Notes: generated by a model from the sequence alone, not told the origin. Counted from the first letter of the stretch, positions 17,566 through 27,283 are shown. The stretch is 64,000 nucleotides of DNA from Paenibacillus psychroresistens (GCF_009728935.1 NZ_CP034235.1:7713501-7777500); one strand, 5' to 3'. Translations and numbers: made by a program.

Positions 17566-20115
17566 ATGCTACTCAACAACAAGCTTCTTATCCCTCGTGT
17601 ACATCCTTCGATTATCAAACGCTCCTCTTTGCTTGATAATTTGAATATAGGTTTAACCCGAAAATTGACACTTGTTACGGCACAAGCAGGCTATGGCAAA
17701 ACAACTATTTTAAGTGAGTGGGCTAAACAATCCAAGGCGAGAATCGTCTGGCTTTCCTTGGACAAGCATGACAATGATTTTATTCCTTTTTGGAGTTATG
17801 TGCTGACAGGGTTTGAATTAATAAAACCAGACTTTGCCGTAAACCTTTGGCCTATTCTTCTAAATTTCTCAACCAAATCGATCGAGGTTTTTACCACATC
17901 TCTTCTCCACGAGCTTCAAGCCTTAGAGGAGAATTGGGTAATTATTCTCGACGATTTCCATTTCGTGGACCATGACTTAATTAATGATTCCATTACCATG
18001 CTATTAGAAAATCTACCACCTTTGATCCATATTTATATCTCCAGCCGTTCTAAGCCTAGCTTTCCAGCTACCCGATTATTCGCCAAAAAAGAACTCCATC
18101 AAATAAACGTTCAAGATTTACGGTTTCAATTAGCTGACAGCACTCATTTTTTCAAGCTGAGATCGGAATTGAATTTATCCAAAAAAGAAATCAGCCAGCT
18201 TGTGGATCGTTCCGAAGGCTGGATTAACGGTTTACAGCTGGCTGCACTTTCTATGGAAAAAACTAAAAATCAAGCTCAGTTTATTCGTCAATTTAGCGGA
18301 AAACACCGTGATATCTCTAATTACCTAATTGAAGAGGTTTTTCAACAGCAATCTGTGGAAATGCGGGATTTTTTACTGAAAACCTCTGTGTTGAGCGAAA
18401 TGAATCATTCTCTCTGCGAGGCTGTTACCCAGCAAAAAAACTGTCAGGACAAATTAGAAAGCTTAGAAAAATTGAATTTATTAATTGTTCCGCTAGATGA
18501 CAATCGGGTTTGGTATCGGTATCATCAATTATTCTCTGAATTCTTACAGCATACACTAGAGCAGAAGTATCATGACCAATGGTTAGAAGCCCATATGAAC
18601 GCAGCTCACTGGCTAGAAAGCAATGGATTCCAAGAAGCTGCGGTTGATCATTTTCTGGCCGCTAAGCAATATACGGAAGCCATCCGATTAATTGAGCTGC
18701 TTCTGCCTCAGACGCATCATTCTAAGTGGAATGTATTGCATCGCTGGCTCACTGCACTACCTGATGAAACCATAATCGGAAAACCGATGATTGATATTTA
18801 TTACATTGGCGCGCTTATTGGTGTTGGAGAATGGAGCATGGCTTTAGAGCGAACCAAACAAGCTGAATTACGCATTCTCGCGATAAAAGATTACCTAAGT
18901 GAACCCGAATGGAATCAACTTGGGGGGACTTTATATTTTTTCGGCGCAATAACAGCTTCTGATCAAAAAGATCATGTTCGCTCACTGCACTATTTTGAAA
19001 TGTACGATTCGCTTATGCCTGAAGGAAATTCCTTTCAAATGATTGGCGGCAATTCTTATGGCGGTACAGACCACGATGATGTATTGCTCTTGGTTAATGA
19101 TTTGCACGTTGCTGACTCTTACATTAACAATAGAGTTCAAGCATGGGGAATGAAGCAGCATTATCCTGCAATCGGTTATTTTCTAACCTCGCAAAGTGAT
19201 CTGCTCTATGAGTGGAATCGTCTCGATGAGGCCAAAGAAATTGCAGAGCGTACGCTAATGCGCAAGGATATTCAGCCCTACGCTCGGCTTTTAATTGCTT
19301 GCACAACGGTTCTAGCGAAAATTGAACAAGCACAAGGACATCCAGAAAGAGCCAATCAGCTTCTAGAGCAAATCAAACAGCAGATTCAATCTTCTGAGCA
19401 AGCTGCCTTTCTGCTGAGAATTGAGGCATTCCAGCTCCAGTTAGTTTTACAGCAGGATCCTAGTGCGTCAGCTTCTGCTTGGTTAGAAAAAAGTGACTTT
19501 GATTATAAAGATCCTATTACCTCTTATCCTTTCAAGGAATATCATGTTTTTGCAGAAGTCCTAGCTCATACGGGACAAACGAGCGAGGCCTTGGAGCTCC
19601 TAGAGCGAATGTACCAGTTCGCCAATAGAGAAGGCAGAATTCGCAATAAAATCAAAGTTCGAATCTCACAAAGCGTGATTCTCTATGAACTAGGTAAAAC
19701 CAACGAAGCTTTTGTTTTTCTATTAGAAGCACTGCGTTTAGCCGAGCCGCAAGGTTACATTCGTAGTTTCATAGACAGGGGTCCTACATTAGCTGCAATG
19801 CTATATCTACTAATAAACACACCTAATCTTATCCCGAAAAAAGCACCTGTCGACTATCTGCCTTATATTAAACAATTGCTTCGTGCTTACAAAGGCGATT
19901 TACCTGAGCTAGCGACTAGCAAATTAAAGCTCACTGAACAAGAATCGCGGATTCTCAAACAAATAGAGCAAGGTTTGTCGAATAAACAAATTGCAGAGCA
20001 AGTCTTTATAACAGCGGAAACAGTAAAATCACACATTAAAAAGATATATAAAAAGCTTGAAGTAAACAATCGTGTGCAAGCTGTACAGGCAGCTAAGGAA
20101 CAAAATTTACTATAA
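17566..20115 (+). CDS. MalT-like LuxR family ATP-dependent regulator (LAL)
   Basis: 849 residues. N-terminal STAND-type NTPase with Walker A 'AGYGKTT' (about 42-48) and Walker B 'VIILDDFHFV' (about 125), a winged-helix region (about 240-340), a long TPR-like helical sensor region (about 350-770) and a C-terminal LuxR HTH ('LTEQESRILKQIEQGLSNKQIAEQVFITAETVKSHIKKIYKKLEV'). MalT-type activators bind an inducer through the helical part and ATP through the NTPase. The gene follows mqnD by 38 bases, but a functional link is doubtful. The two exported proteins downstream are separated from it by a terminator. Confidence 0.92.
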   Translation: MLLNNKLLIPRVHPSIIKRSSLLDNLNIGLTRKLTLVTAQAGYGKTTILSEWAKQSKARIVWLSLDKHDNDFIPFWSYVLTGFELIKPDFAVNLWPILLNFSTKSIEVFTTSLLHELQALEENWVIILDDFHFVDHDLINDSITMLLENLPPLIHIYISSRSKPSFPATRLFAKKELHQINVQDLRFQLADSTHFFKLRSELNLSKKEISQLVDRSEGWINGLQLAALSMEKTKNQAQFIRQFSGKHRDISNYLIEEVFQQQSVEMRDFLLKTSVLSEMNHSLCEAVTQQKNCQDKLESLEKLNLLIVPLDDNRVWYRYHQLFSEFLQHTLEQKYHDQWLEAHMNAAHWLESNGFQEAAVDHFLAAKQYTEAIRLIELLLPQTHHSKWNVLHRWLTALPDETIIGKPMIDIYYIGALIGVGEWSMALERTKQAELRILAIKDYLSEPEWNQLGGTLYFFGAITASDQKDHVRSLHYFEMYDSLMPEGNSFQMIGGNSYGGTDHDDVLLLVNDLHVADSYINNRVQAWGMKQHYPAIGYFLTSQSDLLYEWNRLDEAKEIAERTLMRKDIQPYARLLIACTTVLAKIEQAQGHPERANQLLEQIKQQIQSSEQAAFLLRIEAFQLQLVLQQDPSASASAWLEKSDFDYKDPITSYPFKEYHVFAEVLAHTGQTSEALELLERMYQFANREGRIRNKIKVRISQSVILYELGKTNEAFVFLLEALRLAEPQGYIRSFIDRGPTLAAMLYLLINTPNLIPKKAPVDYLPYIKQLLRAYKGDLPELATSKLKLTEQESRILKQIEQGLSNKQIAEQVFITAETVKSHIKKIYKKLEVNNRVQAVQAAKEQNLL

Positions 20116-20124
20116 AGTAGTCCT

Positions 20125-20154
20125 TATCCCCCATTTGGGGGATATTTTTTTTTT
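20125..20154 (+). terminator. Terminator of the LuxR-type regulator gene
   Basis: TATCCCCC pairs with GGGGGATA across a short ATTT loop, followed by about ten T. Confidence 0.9.
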
Positions 20155-20242
20155 CCAAATAGGCATATAGTAGTGAGATGAATGTCGCATAATGTGAGCA
20201 ATTCTGACATTGTTCGACCAAAACAAATTATAGGAGTGAGAG

Positions 20243-22993
20243 ATGAACATGTTGACAAAAAGTACAAATGGCAAGACCCGTTTAATGAGATTCGTTTCAC
20301 AAATGTTGGCGGTTTTACTAGTAATCGCAACAGTAATTACGGTTTCACCTGGTGTGGGGCATGCTGCCGGTGGTGGTACAATTACCTCTGCAACAGCAAC
20401 CGTATACGGCGATAGACACACGATCACCGTGGAGTATAATGTCTATGCATTTGCAGTGAACCCTGGAACCTTAGCAGGAAAAATTATGATTGATAGAAAC
20501 GACGATGGGGATGTCCCACTTTTAGAAGACAATTCCAATAATACTGCAATAATGTCGTTAGATGGAACGTTAGTCATCACCTTGGTAGATGCGATTCAGA
20601 ATTGGAATAGTATACAAATTGCTGCAAATGCTGTAAAAGATTCGAACAATGTTTGTTTCACTCAGACAAGCTACTTCAGTGGTGATTTCAACCGAGAACT
20701 AATAGACGACGAATATGATTTGAGCCCAACTGATAATAAAGTACTGGAATTATATCTCAATAGTGATACTTCAGCCAGCAATTTACCGAATTTGAAGGAT
20801 GCAATCCAATTATCAACGGATGACGTTAACTTCAATCCATTAGTCGGTGGAGATACAGTTGCACTTTTGGATAATACCCTAACCATAACTTTTGCTACAG
20901 CGCTAACAGGCTCAACTAATAGAATTAAAATAGTTAAAGACGGCCTAAAGAGCACTCAAAATGATGCTAATTTAGTTGTGTTATCGGGTAGTTCTGAAGT
21001 TAGCAGTTTGATTACTGCGAATGATTTAAACGCTCCTAATTTTGTAGGTATTGATAGTGTTAACTATTATGATATAAATCTTCATTTCGATAAAGTTACG
21101 CACTTCAATGTATCATTACAAGAATTAAAAAATAAGCTTAGTTACAGTACAGATGGTGAACATTTTTATCCGCTTAATCCAAGTGGATATTGGGTAGTAG
21201 ACGAAAGAGGAGATTCGATATATTTATATATAGATCAATATCAATTTGATTTCACTAAAGCCGTTATAAAAATTGCTGGAGATGTCTTTGTAGATGATTA
21301 TGGTCATGTACAGCATGATGCAACTATAATATCCGCTATAGGTCCTACGTACCAATCTGCTGCTCTTAGTGATAATGGTAAAGATGCGGTTTTGACATTT
21401 AATGAGAATGTGTTTTCAAATGTTGGAGACTTAAAAGAGTATATTTCCTACTCAGAAAATGGTAACTACGACCTAAGATCGTTGGGTGCCAATGATACTG
21501 TTACCGTCTCAGACAATAAACTTACTGTTCATTTCGCTGCAGGACTTAATGGAAATTCGATTGTAATCTATGTTGATAACTATGCTCTTAAAAACATTAA
21601 AAATATGCCACTATGGGATAACATTGTGACTCAAACATTAAAGGTCACAACGGATCAATCCGCACCAAGAGTGAATAGCTCGTTTTTTTCCAATACAAAT
21701 CATGACTTGGTCCTTGTGTTTGATGAAGATATGTACAATAACACTGCGACTGAAGATACCTTGAAAGCTGCAATTTCTGTCTCTTCTTTTCCTAATAATG
21801 TTGATTTAGTCGACAGTGGTTGGAATCCAGTTTCTTTGACTAACGCTACGATAAACCATTTTGGTAAATATTTGGTCATTCAGTTTCCAACATCTTTAAC
21901 TTCTAATAAATACAAGGTTACGATTCAAGCTAATAGCGTGAAAGATGTCCATGGTAATGTAAATGCAACAGATATCGTATCTGACCCAACATGTCTCTCG
22001 AATACGAACGAGCCATATACACAAGATGCGTATTTAGTTCACAATAATCAATGGTTGAATATTAGGTTTAATACTTCTTTGTATGCCCCCTTAGTAGAAG
22101 GCATATCTTCTTTACATGATAAGATAACCATTTCTACAGATGGTACAAATTTTGAACGCTTATCCACTGATGATATTGTAGTGGTAAATGGCAGATTAGT
22201 TACGGTATTCTTTAAAACTGCAAAAAATGACAATCTTAAATTTATTATAGAAGCGAATGCAATACAAGATTTAGATGGTAATGTTCAGACCTCACCTATT
22301 GAAGAAACTGTGAATACGAAGAATACTCCCGATATTACAGGTAACTTCTATAGCAATGCACCGAGTGAATTTACATTTGAAGACAACCAAGTATGGAAGG
22401 ACAATTTTCAAAATGTCACTATCTACGAAGAAACCAATTATAGTGGTGCATATCGCATATTAAATGCAGATGAGTATTCTATTTCAGCGGGGAAATTGAC
22501 AGTTAATCCCGGAGTCTTTAAACACGGCGTCTATTATGAATTGTATATTAATGCAGGAGAATATTATTATGCGTATGCTGAAGGAACTTCAATACTACCA
22601 AATGAAACATACATTATGACAGCCCCAGCATTAACTAGAACAAGTGGTATCACTGCCTCTGTAAATGTTAAGAATATTTATGATCCACTTGAAATATACG
22701 ATGGCTTCGAATACGACGGTAGCAATCGTAATGCAACGATTATATTCCAATTAATGAATGGAACGACCCCAGTAAGTATAGTATCATTAGATTCCTTTCT
22801 AGCCGATGCGACTTATAAAGCTAACTTTAATGTTGCAGATGCTGCTAACCCGAACTATACTGTTAATGTTTTTATTGTAAGTAAATACAGCAGTGACCCC
22901 GCAAATGTTGGATTAAATCTAGCGACTATAAAAACACAAAATGAATTGGATCAAGTACAGAATGATTATGATTATGAAAATGATATAGGTTAG
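20243..22993 (+). CDS. Secreted multi-domain protein with repeated Ig/SwmB-like beta domains
   Basis: 916 residues. A signal peptide (basic N-terminus, hydrophobic 'FVSQMLAVLLVIATVITV', cleavage near 'GHAA', about residue 41) precedes at least six repeats of about 105 residues. Each repeat has the pattern hydrophobic-x-L-x-F-[ND] ('VLTFNENV', 'LVLVFDEDM', 'LNIRFNTSL') and ends in a 'ITIxxxxVKD' strand, as in SwmB/SbsA-type domains. The repeats are diverged and Asn/Asp/Thr-rich. There is no SLH or LPXTG anchor, so it may associate with the SLH protein encoded 73 bases downstream. Function is otherwise unknown. AGGAG precedes the ATG. Confidence 0.82.
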   Translation: MNMLTKSTNGKTRLMRFVSQMLAVLLVIATVITVSPGVGHAAGGGTITSATATVYGDRHTITVEYNVYAFAVNPGTLAGKIMIDRNDDGDVPLLEDNSNNTAIMSLDGTLVITLVDAIQNWNSIQIAANAVKDSNNVCFTQTSYFSGDFNRELIDDEYDLSPTDNKVLELYLNSDTSASNLPNLKDAIQLSTDDVNFNPLVGGDTVALLDNTLTITFATALTGSTNRIKIVKDGLKSTQNDANLVVLSGSSEVSSLITANDLNAPNFVGIDSVNYYDINLHFDKVTHFNVSLQELKNKLSYSTDGEHFYPLNPSGYWVVDERGDSIYLYIDQYQFDFTKAVIKIAGDVFVDDYGHVQHDATIISAIGPTYQSAALSDNGKDAVLTFNENVFSNVGDLKEYISYSENGNYDLRSLGANDTVTVSDNKLTVHFAAGLNGNSIVIYVDNYALKNIKNMPLWDNIVTQTLKVTTDQSAPRVNSSFFSNTNHDLVLVFDEDMYNNTATEDTLKAAISVSSFPNNVDLVDSGWNPVSLTNATINHFGKYLVIQFPTSLTSNKYKVTIQANSVKDVHGNVNATDIVSDPTCLSNTNEPYTQDAYLVHNNQWLNIRFNTSLYAPLVEGISSLHDKITISTDGTNFERLSTDDIVVVNGRLVTVFFKTAKNDNLKFIIEANAIQDLDGNVQTSPIEETVNTKNTPDITGNFYSNAPSEFTFEDNQVWKDNFQNVTIYEETNYSGAYRILNADEYSISAGKLTVNPGVFKHGVYYELYINAGEYYYAYAEGTSILPNETYIMTAPALTRTSGITASVNVKNIYDPLEIYDGFEYDGSNRNATIIFQLMNGTTPVSIVSLDSFLADATYKANFNVADAANPNYTVNVFIVSKYSSDPANVGLNLATIKTQNELDQVQNDYDYENDIG

Positions 22994-23066
22994 AAGTTAA
23001 ATAAGGAAATGAATTGAGTTTATATTTTATGAATATTAAGTTGAAATGAAAGCGAGGAATGTCAAA

Positions 23067-25064
23067 GTGAAATTACGCAAGTTAAGTTTAATGCTGATTT
23101 TAGCGCTGTGTTTGTCACTCGTACCTGTTGCTGCTTTTGCTAGCAGCAGCTCTGCGATAACTTTAAAGACTATTGCAGATACCCCACCGGGCGGTTCTGT
23201 ACTAATTTCCGGTGATTCTACTTTTAATGAAGTCATTATTAAAGTGCTTCGCCCTGGAAATAGTACCGCCTATTACGACATAACCCCTGTTACTGATGGG
23301 CATTTTTCAAGTAGCTTTACCTTGTCAAGTACGGAGACAGGCGGCGCTTATACGGTTGTTGCTGGACAAGCTAACCAAGTTGCTACGACGACATTTAATG
23401 TCACTACGCCAACACTACCATCAACAGTTATTACGCCAGTATTCAGTCCTGCTGCTGGAACTTATTCTACAGCTCAGTCAATTACAATTACGACAGCAAC
23501 TGCTGGCGCTACCATCAGGTATACGATAGACGGAAGTACACCGACAGTCCAATCTGCCCTTTTTACAGGTGCTATTAGTGTAACAACCACCCAAACGATA
23601 AAGGCCATTGCGATTAAAACGGATATGAACAATTCAGCAATAGCAACTGCTCTATACACGATATCAACCGTTATCCCATGTGTTACTTCATGTGATACAC
23701 CACCTATCGATGGAGCTACACCAACACCAACACCAACACCAACACCAACACCTACAGCAACACCAAATGGCAACCCGGTTACTCCTCCTAATTCACTAGC
23801 AACACCAGTGGCTGTGGATACAAGCAAGAACGTAGTAAAATCAGTTACGGATGCAAACGGAAAAGTAACCACAACGGTTACTCAAGACGATACAGCACTT
23901 GCAACCGCACTTGATAAAGCATTCAAGCAAGATAACCATGGCGATGATCCAATCGTTACGCTTACCTTCAATAATGCTAAAGGTGAAGCAGTCGTATTTA
24001 ATCTTTCATCATCTGTATTAGCTGCAGCTGCATTAAATTCACCTAACACTATCGTTTCCTTACAAACCAATGATGGTGAGTATTCTTTACCGCTTAGCAT
24101 TATTGACTTTGCTGCACTAGCACAAAGCCTTGGTACTACAGGCGATAAAATTAGCATTCAAGTTAATATCTCAACCGTAGCTAATGATGTTAATGCTAAG
24201 ATCAAATCCGATGCTACAGGTATCACTACCTCCCAGCTAGGAACTGCAATTGAATTCTCGATTACAGCAACTGGTAACGGGAAAACAATCGAGCTTAACA
24301 ATTTCGGTACCACTTATGTAGATCGTAACATTGTATTGACGATTCCAGTTGATGATACTCATGCAACTGTAGTGTTGTATGATCCGATTACTGGCGAATT
24401 CTCCTTCGTACCAGCCTTGTTTGAGAAACTAGCAGACGGCACTACCAAGGTTACATTCAAACGTAACGGAAACAGTATCTACACAGCGCTTTCTTCCACT
24501 AAAACGTTCACAGATATTAACAAGCATTGGGCAAAAACGGATATCGAACTTTTGGCTTCTAAATTGGTTGTAAAAGGTGCAACAGATACTACCTTTGCTC
24601 CAGATAGCAGCATTACAAGAGCCGAATTCGCAGCTTTGTTGGTTCGCTCATTAGGTTTAACGGCTGATGCCGCTTCAGCAGCATCATTCAAAGACGTTAA
24701 AGCAGGCGATTGGTTCGCAGGCGCTGTTGGCGCAGCTGCTAAAGCTAAGCTAGTAAGCGGCTTTGAAGATAAGAGCTTCAAGCCTAACAATACCATTACG
24801 CGTCAGGAAATGGCGGTTATGGTAGCAAGAGCGATTAGCGCAGCAGGTAAAAAACCAGCTGCCTCATCAAGCGATGCTTTGGCTAAGTTCACAGACAAAG
24901 CTTCCATTGGCAGCTGGGCACAAGTAGCTGTAGCACAATCTGTAGATGCGAAAATCATCTCCGGTATGACGGCTACAACTTTCGTTCCAACAGCAAATGC
25001 AAGCCGCGCTCAAGCAGTCGTAATGCTAAAAAGATTGCTGCAATTTGCAGAATTCGTAAATTAA
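23067..25064 (+). CDS. S-layer homology (SLH) protein with chitobiase C-terminal-like domain
   Basis: 665 residues from the GTG at 23067, chosen because GCGAGG precedes it and the signal peptide follows ('LMLILALCLSLVPVAAFA'). Order: a beta domain (about 27-115), a CHB_HEX_C-type domain ('YTIDGSTPTVQSALFTGAISVTTTQTIKAIAIK', about 120-205), a Thr-Pro linker (about 215-240), a pre-SLH domain of about 210 residues and three SLH repeats (about 475-665; 'INKHWAKTDIELLASK', 'FKDVKAGDWFAGAVGAAA', 'IGSWAQVAVAQSVDAKIISG'). The last 400 residues parallel those of the protease at the window start, so the two share an anchoring module. It binds secondary wall polymer. Confidence 0.9.
   Translation: MKLRKLSLMLILALCLSLVPVAAFASSSSAITLKTIADTPPGGSVLISGDSTFNEVIIKVLRPGNSTAYYDITPVTDGHFSSSFTLSSTETGGAYTVVAGQANQVATTTFNVTTPTLPSTVITPVFSPAAGTYSTAQSITITTATAGATIRYTIDGSTPTVQSALFTGAISVTTTQTIKAIAIKTDMNNSAIATALYTISTVIPCVTSCDTPPIDGATPTPTPTPTPTPTATPNGNPVTPPNSLATPVAVDTSKNVVKSVTDANGKVTTTVTQDDTALATALDKAFKQDNHGDDPIVTLTFNNAKGEAVVFNLSSSVLAAAALNSPNTIVSLQTNDGEYSLPLSIIDFAALAQSLGTTGDKISIQVNISTVANDVNAKIKSDATGITTSQLGTAIEFSITATGNGKTIELNNFGTTYVDRNIVLTIPVDDTHATVVLYDPITGEFSFVPALFEKLADGTTKVTFKRNGNSIYTALSSTKTFTDINKHWAKTDIELLASKLVVKGATDTTFAPDSSITRAEFAALLVRSLGLTADAASAASFKDVKAGDWFAGAVGAAAKAKLVSGFEDKSFKPNNTITRQEMAVMVARAISAAGKKPAASSSDALAKFTDKASIGSWAQVAVAQSVDAKIISGMTATTFVPTANASRAQAVVMLKRLLQFAEFVN
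23718..23765 (+). repeat. Hexanucleotide (ACACCA) tandem repeat in the SLH gene
   Basis: Eight six-base units, five of them exactly ACACCA in a row, encode the Thr-Pro linker. The unit is a multiple of three, so copy-number slippage would change linker length without breaking the frame. Confidence 0.85.
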
Positions 25065-25084
25065 TTTAATGCATTATCTTTAAA

Positions 25085-25127
25085 AAGGCTGTCGCTTAAG
25101 TAGTTAATCTACTTGAGCGACAGCCTT
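25085..25127. terminator. Strong bidirectional terminator
   Basis: A 19-bp stem beginning AAGGCTGTCGCTTAAGTAG (one G-T mismatch pair), loop TTAAT, between the convergent SLH and ytxH-type genes, with an A run before and T-rich sequence after. Confidence 0.85.
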
Positions 25128-25152
25128 ATTTTCATTCTATATAACTCATTTC

Positions 25153-25554
25153 CTAGCTGCTAAACGGCTGGCGATGACTATCCGCCTCGCGTTTAACCTC
25201 TGCTTTGCTATCTTGCCAAGCGTTAACTACATTGTTTTTAACCTCGTTGGTTTTTTCTGTAAACTTATCCTTAACATCAATGGCTTTGTCCGTAACATTG
25301 CCTCTGATCTCGCTTACTTTATCTGTAAGCTTAGTGGACTGTTCACTCACGCTATTTGCGATATCCTGTGTTTTATCTCCAACGTTTGTTGCCATTTGCT
25401 GCATTCTGTCATTAATGACATGGTACTTATTTGCTATATCCTCGCGTAATTTCGCACCTGACTTAGGAGCCAAAAGAAACGCCGAAGCTGCTCCGATAGC
25501 GCCACCGATTAGGGTACCTAGCAAAAGACCACTGCTTTTTGTTGAATTTTCCAT
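25153..25554 (-). CDS. YtxH-like protein
   Basis: 133 residues from the ATG at 25554, nine bases after AAGGAG. An N-terminal glycine-rich hydrophobic segment ('GLLLGTLIGGAIGAASAFLLAPKSGAKLREDI', about 8-38) is the YtxH domain signature. A long amphipathic helix with Lys/Asp/Val heptad-like repeats ('VKDKFTEKTNEVKNNV') follows, reminiscent of LEA-type proteins. It is membrane-associated and probably stress-induced, by analogy with YtxH of Bacillus. A longer frame to 25644 overlaps the neighbouring gene and is not supported by a ribosome binding site. Confidence 0.88.
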   Translation of the reverse strand: MENSTKSSGLLLGTLIGGAIGAASAFLLAPKSGAKLREDIANKYHVINDRMQQMATNVGDKTQDIANSVSEQSTKLTDKVSEIRGNVTDKAIDVKDKFTEKTNEVKNNVVNAWQDSKAEVKREADSHRQPFSS

Positions 25555-25613
25555 TTGAATCATCTCCTTCGAGTTGTTATATCTCTTATATAACCACTTT
25601 GGGCCATTTTGAA

Positions 25614-26873
25614 TCAGATCGACATCATCCGCTCTTCCAGCCAAGAGATGACAAAAGCCTTATCACGATGAATCGGAATGATTCTTTCCCAAAGATCCCA
25701 GAAGCTTTCTTGGAAAGCAGCGAGTATAGTGCCCTCTGTTATCGTTAATAATGCCACATTATTATTTCCAGCATTTTTGGCCGTAACCCCGATGGTTATT
25801 GTATGGTCCCCTTTAATCTCCCACTCAGCTTGGTTAAGCAACTCATACTGATTATCACTCACTAAAGCAACCTCAAACCCTTTATGCCTTTTCAGCAACC
25901 CAATTAAATGTTCCAGATGCAGCTTAATGTCGACAGGCGTAGGCCTAAAATAAGAGTTTTTCACATGCTCACCTGTCATAATTAGATGCTCAAATGCTCT
26001 CATCGGGTAGATATGACACATTTTATGCTTGATAATATCTCGATTAAAGCTCTGCAGACAATCTGCAATTCGTTTCAGATGAATCTTACGTTCATCCTGA
26101 TCAGGAATGGTGATTTTTATATATTTCTCCATCAAAGGATAAGGTACTGTTATAAAATTAAGATCCTGATAGACCAGTAAATGATTACCTGACTTATGAT
26201 CCTTCGCCGCATTCAACTCAAAATACTCCTCCAATTCAAGCGTTCTAACCAGTGGCTCCACTTCCAAGAGCATCATCTTCGTAAACTTCTCAATCACTTG
26301 CACGGACCCAATATCATCTATGTATATCGCTGAATCTATTTCACTAGGATTCTCTGCAGCAAAGCATAACAAAGCACACTTACCTTCCACTAAAATGATT
26401 TCAAAAGGCGGATTGAGAATCCCATATTTATTAAAATAATACAGGCTGTAGGTGCCAGGGTAATTCGTCCAGTCCATAATCTGATTGACCAGTTTAAGCG
26501 ATCTGCCGACGTTCTTATTTAATTTGCACAGCTGCTTAATATTCCAGCCTGAGTCCAGAGCCTGAATGATCGTATCCTGCCAATAGCTATATAGCTTGGG
26601 ATATCCGTCAAAATGCTCTCGCTCACTCTGCAGTGTAAGTAAAATCTCACATTTACCCTTGATCACACTCTCATTAATTGCCGTCTTAATCATCGATATA
26701 GCAGCCGAGAGCACCGCCTCTCTACCTTGAATTGCTTTGGGGATTTGCTTATTAATAAAACCCTCTATGCTCCCAGGTTTAGTAATAATCTCACTTGGTG
26801 ATGAACGGTGCGCATGCTCCAACAAATCAACCACATGGGTAGGTCGATCTGATGGCTTGTGGGTCTTACGCAA
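25614..26873 (-). CDS. Uncharacterised protein, likely C-terminal part of a frameshifted XRE-type regulator
   Basis: At least 419 residues with no recognised domain and no membrane segment; predicted mixed alpha/beta, rich in Leu, Ile and His. The only possible start, a TTG at 26873, has a poor ribosome binding site. The same frame stays open upstream to 27008 or so and encodes 'HIRLEHAFHESQIYSLTLDPDL' right where the HTH gene ends. A -1 shift at CCCTTTC (26936-26942) would join the two into about 530 residues: DNA-binding domain plus this region as sensor or effector part. I think this is one gene, broken or programmed. Confidence 0.6.
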   Translation of the reverse strand: MRKTHKPSDRPTHVVDLLEHAHRSSPSEIITKPGSIEGFINKQIPKAIQGREAVLSAAISMIKTAINESVIKGKCEILLTLQSEREHFDGYPKLYSYWQDTIIQALDSGWNIKQLCKLNKNVGRSLKLVNQIMDWTNYPGTYSLYYFNKYGILNPPFEIILVEGKCALLCFAAENPSEIDSAIYIDDIGSVQVIEKFTKMMLLEVEPLVRTLELEEYFELNAAKDHKSGNHLLVYQDLNFITVPYPLMEKYIKITIPDQDERKIHLKRIADCLQSFNRDIIKHKMCHIYPMRAFEHLIMTGEHVKNSYFRPTPVDIKLHLEHLIGLLKRHKGFEVALVSDNQYELLNQAEWEIKGDHTITIGVTAKNAGNNNVALLTITEGTILAAFQESFWDLWERIIPIHRDKAFVISWLEERMMSI

Positions 26874-26929
26874 ATCAGGATCCAGAGTTAACGAATAGAT
26901 CTGCGATTCATGAAACGCATGCTCTAATC

Positions 26930-27205
26930 TTATATGAAAGGGTTCTGCGGTATCCGAGCTTGCGAGAAACTTTCTGCTCCAAGAACGAAAGCCGTTTTGG
27001 TAGTTTTTTTATATTCCTTGTCCAATCCATCGTTTAAAACATCGACAATTTGCCTTATATAGTTGGAATTAAGCCCAGGCGTTCTTTCCCCTCTAATCCA
27101 TCTACGGACATAGGAAGAATCTATATTTAATGCTTTTGCCAGCTTTGCTGCCGACCAGTCTCTAAGCTGTAGCAGTTCATTTAATAAGTCACCGAATTTA
27201 ATCAT
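26930..27205 (-). CDS. XRE-type HTH protein, likely N-terminal part of the frameshifted regulator
   Basis: 91 residues with a Cro/C1-type helix-turn-helix: 'LLNELLQLRDWSAAKLAKALNIDSSYVRRWIRGERTPGLNSNYIRQIVDVL'. I use the ATG at 27205; AGGAGG lies 12 bases upstream with GGG nearer. The frame ends at TAA two codons after the slippery-looking CCCTTTC, and the region just upstream still codes plausibly ('KTAFVLGAESFSQARIPQNPF'). The downstream frame continues the gene with no start codon of its own nearby. As a free protein it would be a bare DNA-binding domain. Confidence 0.65.
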   Translation of the reverse strand: MIKFGDLLNELLQLRDWSAAKLAKALNIDSSYVRRWIRGERTPGLNSNYIRQIVDVLNDGLDKEYKKTTKTAFVLGAESFSQARIPQNPFI

Positions 27206-27267
27206 TATGACCCTATTCCTCCTCTTAGTAACACTATTCACGTTACTAGAAATTGGTAATATTGTCG

Positions 27268-27283
27268 AGGACAAATATGTCCT
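27268..27283. promoter_or_regulatory. AGGACA-N4-TGTCCT palindrome upstream of the esterase lipoprotein
   Basis: A perfect 6-bp inverted repeat with a further TGTCC copy directly after it (27283-27288), lying between the divergent HTH and esterase genes. A related but closer-spaced palindrome occurs at 41600-41613. A TATAAT at 27302-27307 lies downstream. Operator role is a guess. Confidence 0.35.

Noticed and set aside
23474..23872. A 132-codon minus-strand ORF rich in Val-Gly
   Set aside because: It is the antisense of the Thr-Pro repeat linker of the SLH gene and has no start signals.
27268..27283. Same regulator site as the palindrome at 41600-41613
   Set aside because: The half-sites look alike but the spacing is four rather than two bases, which would place the two halves differently on the helix. 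The similarity may be chance.
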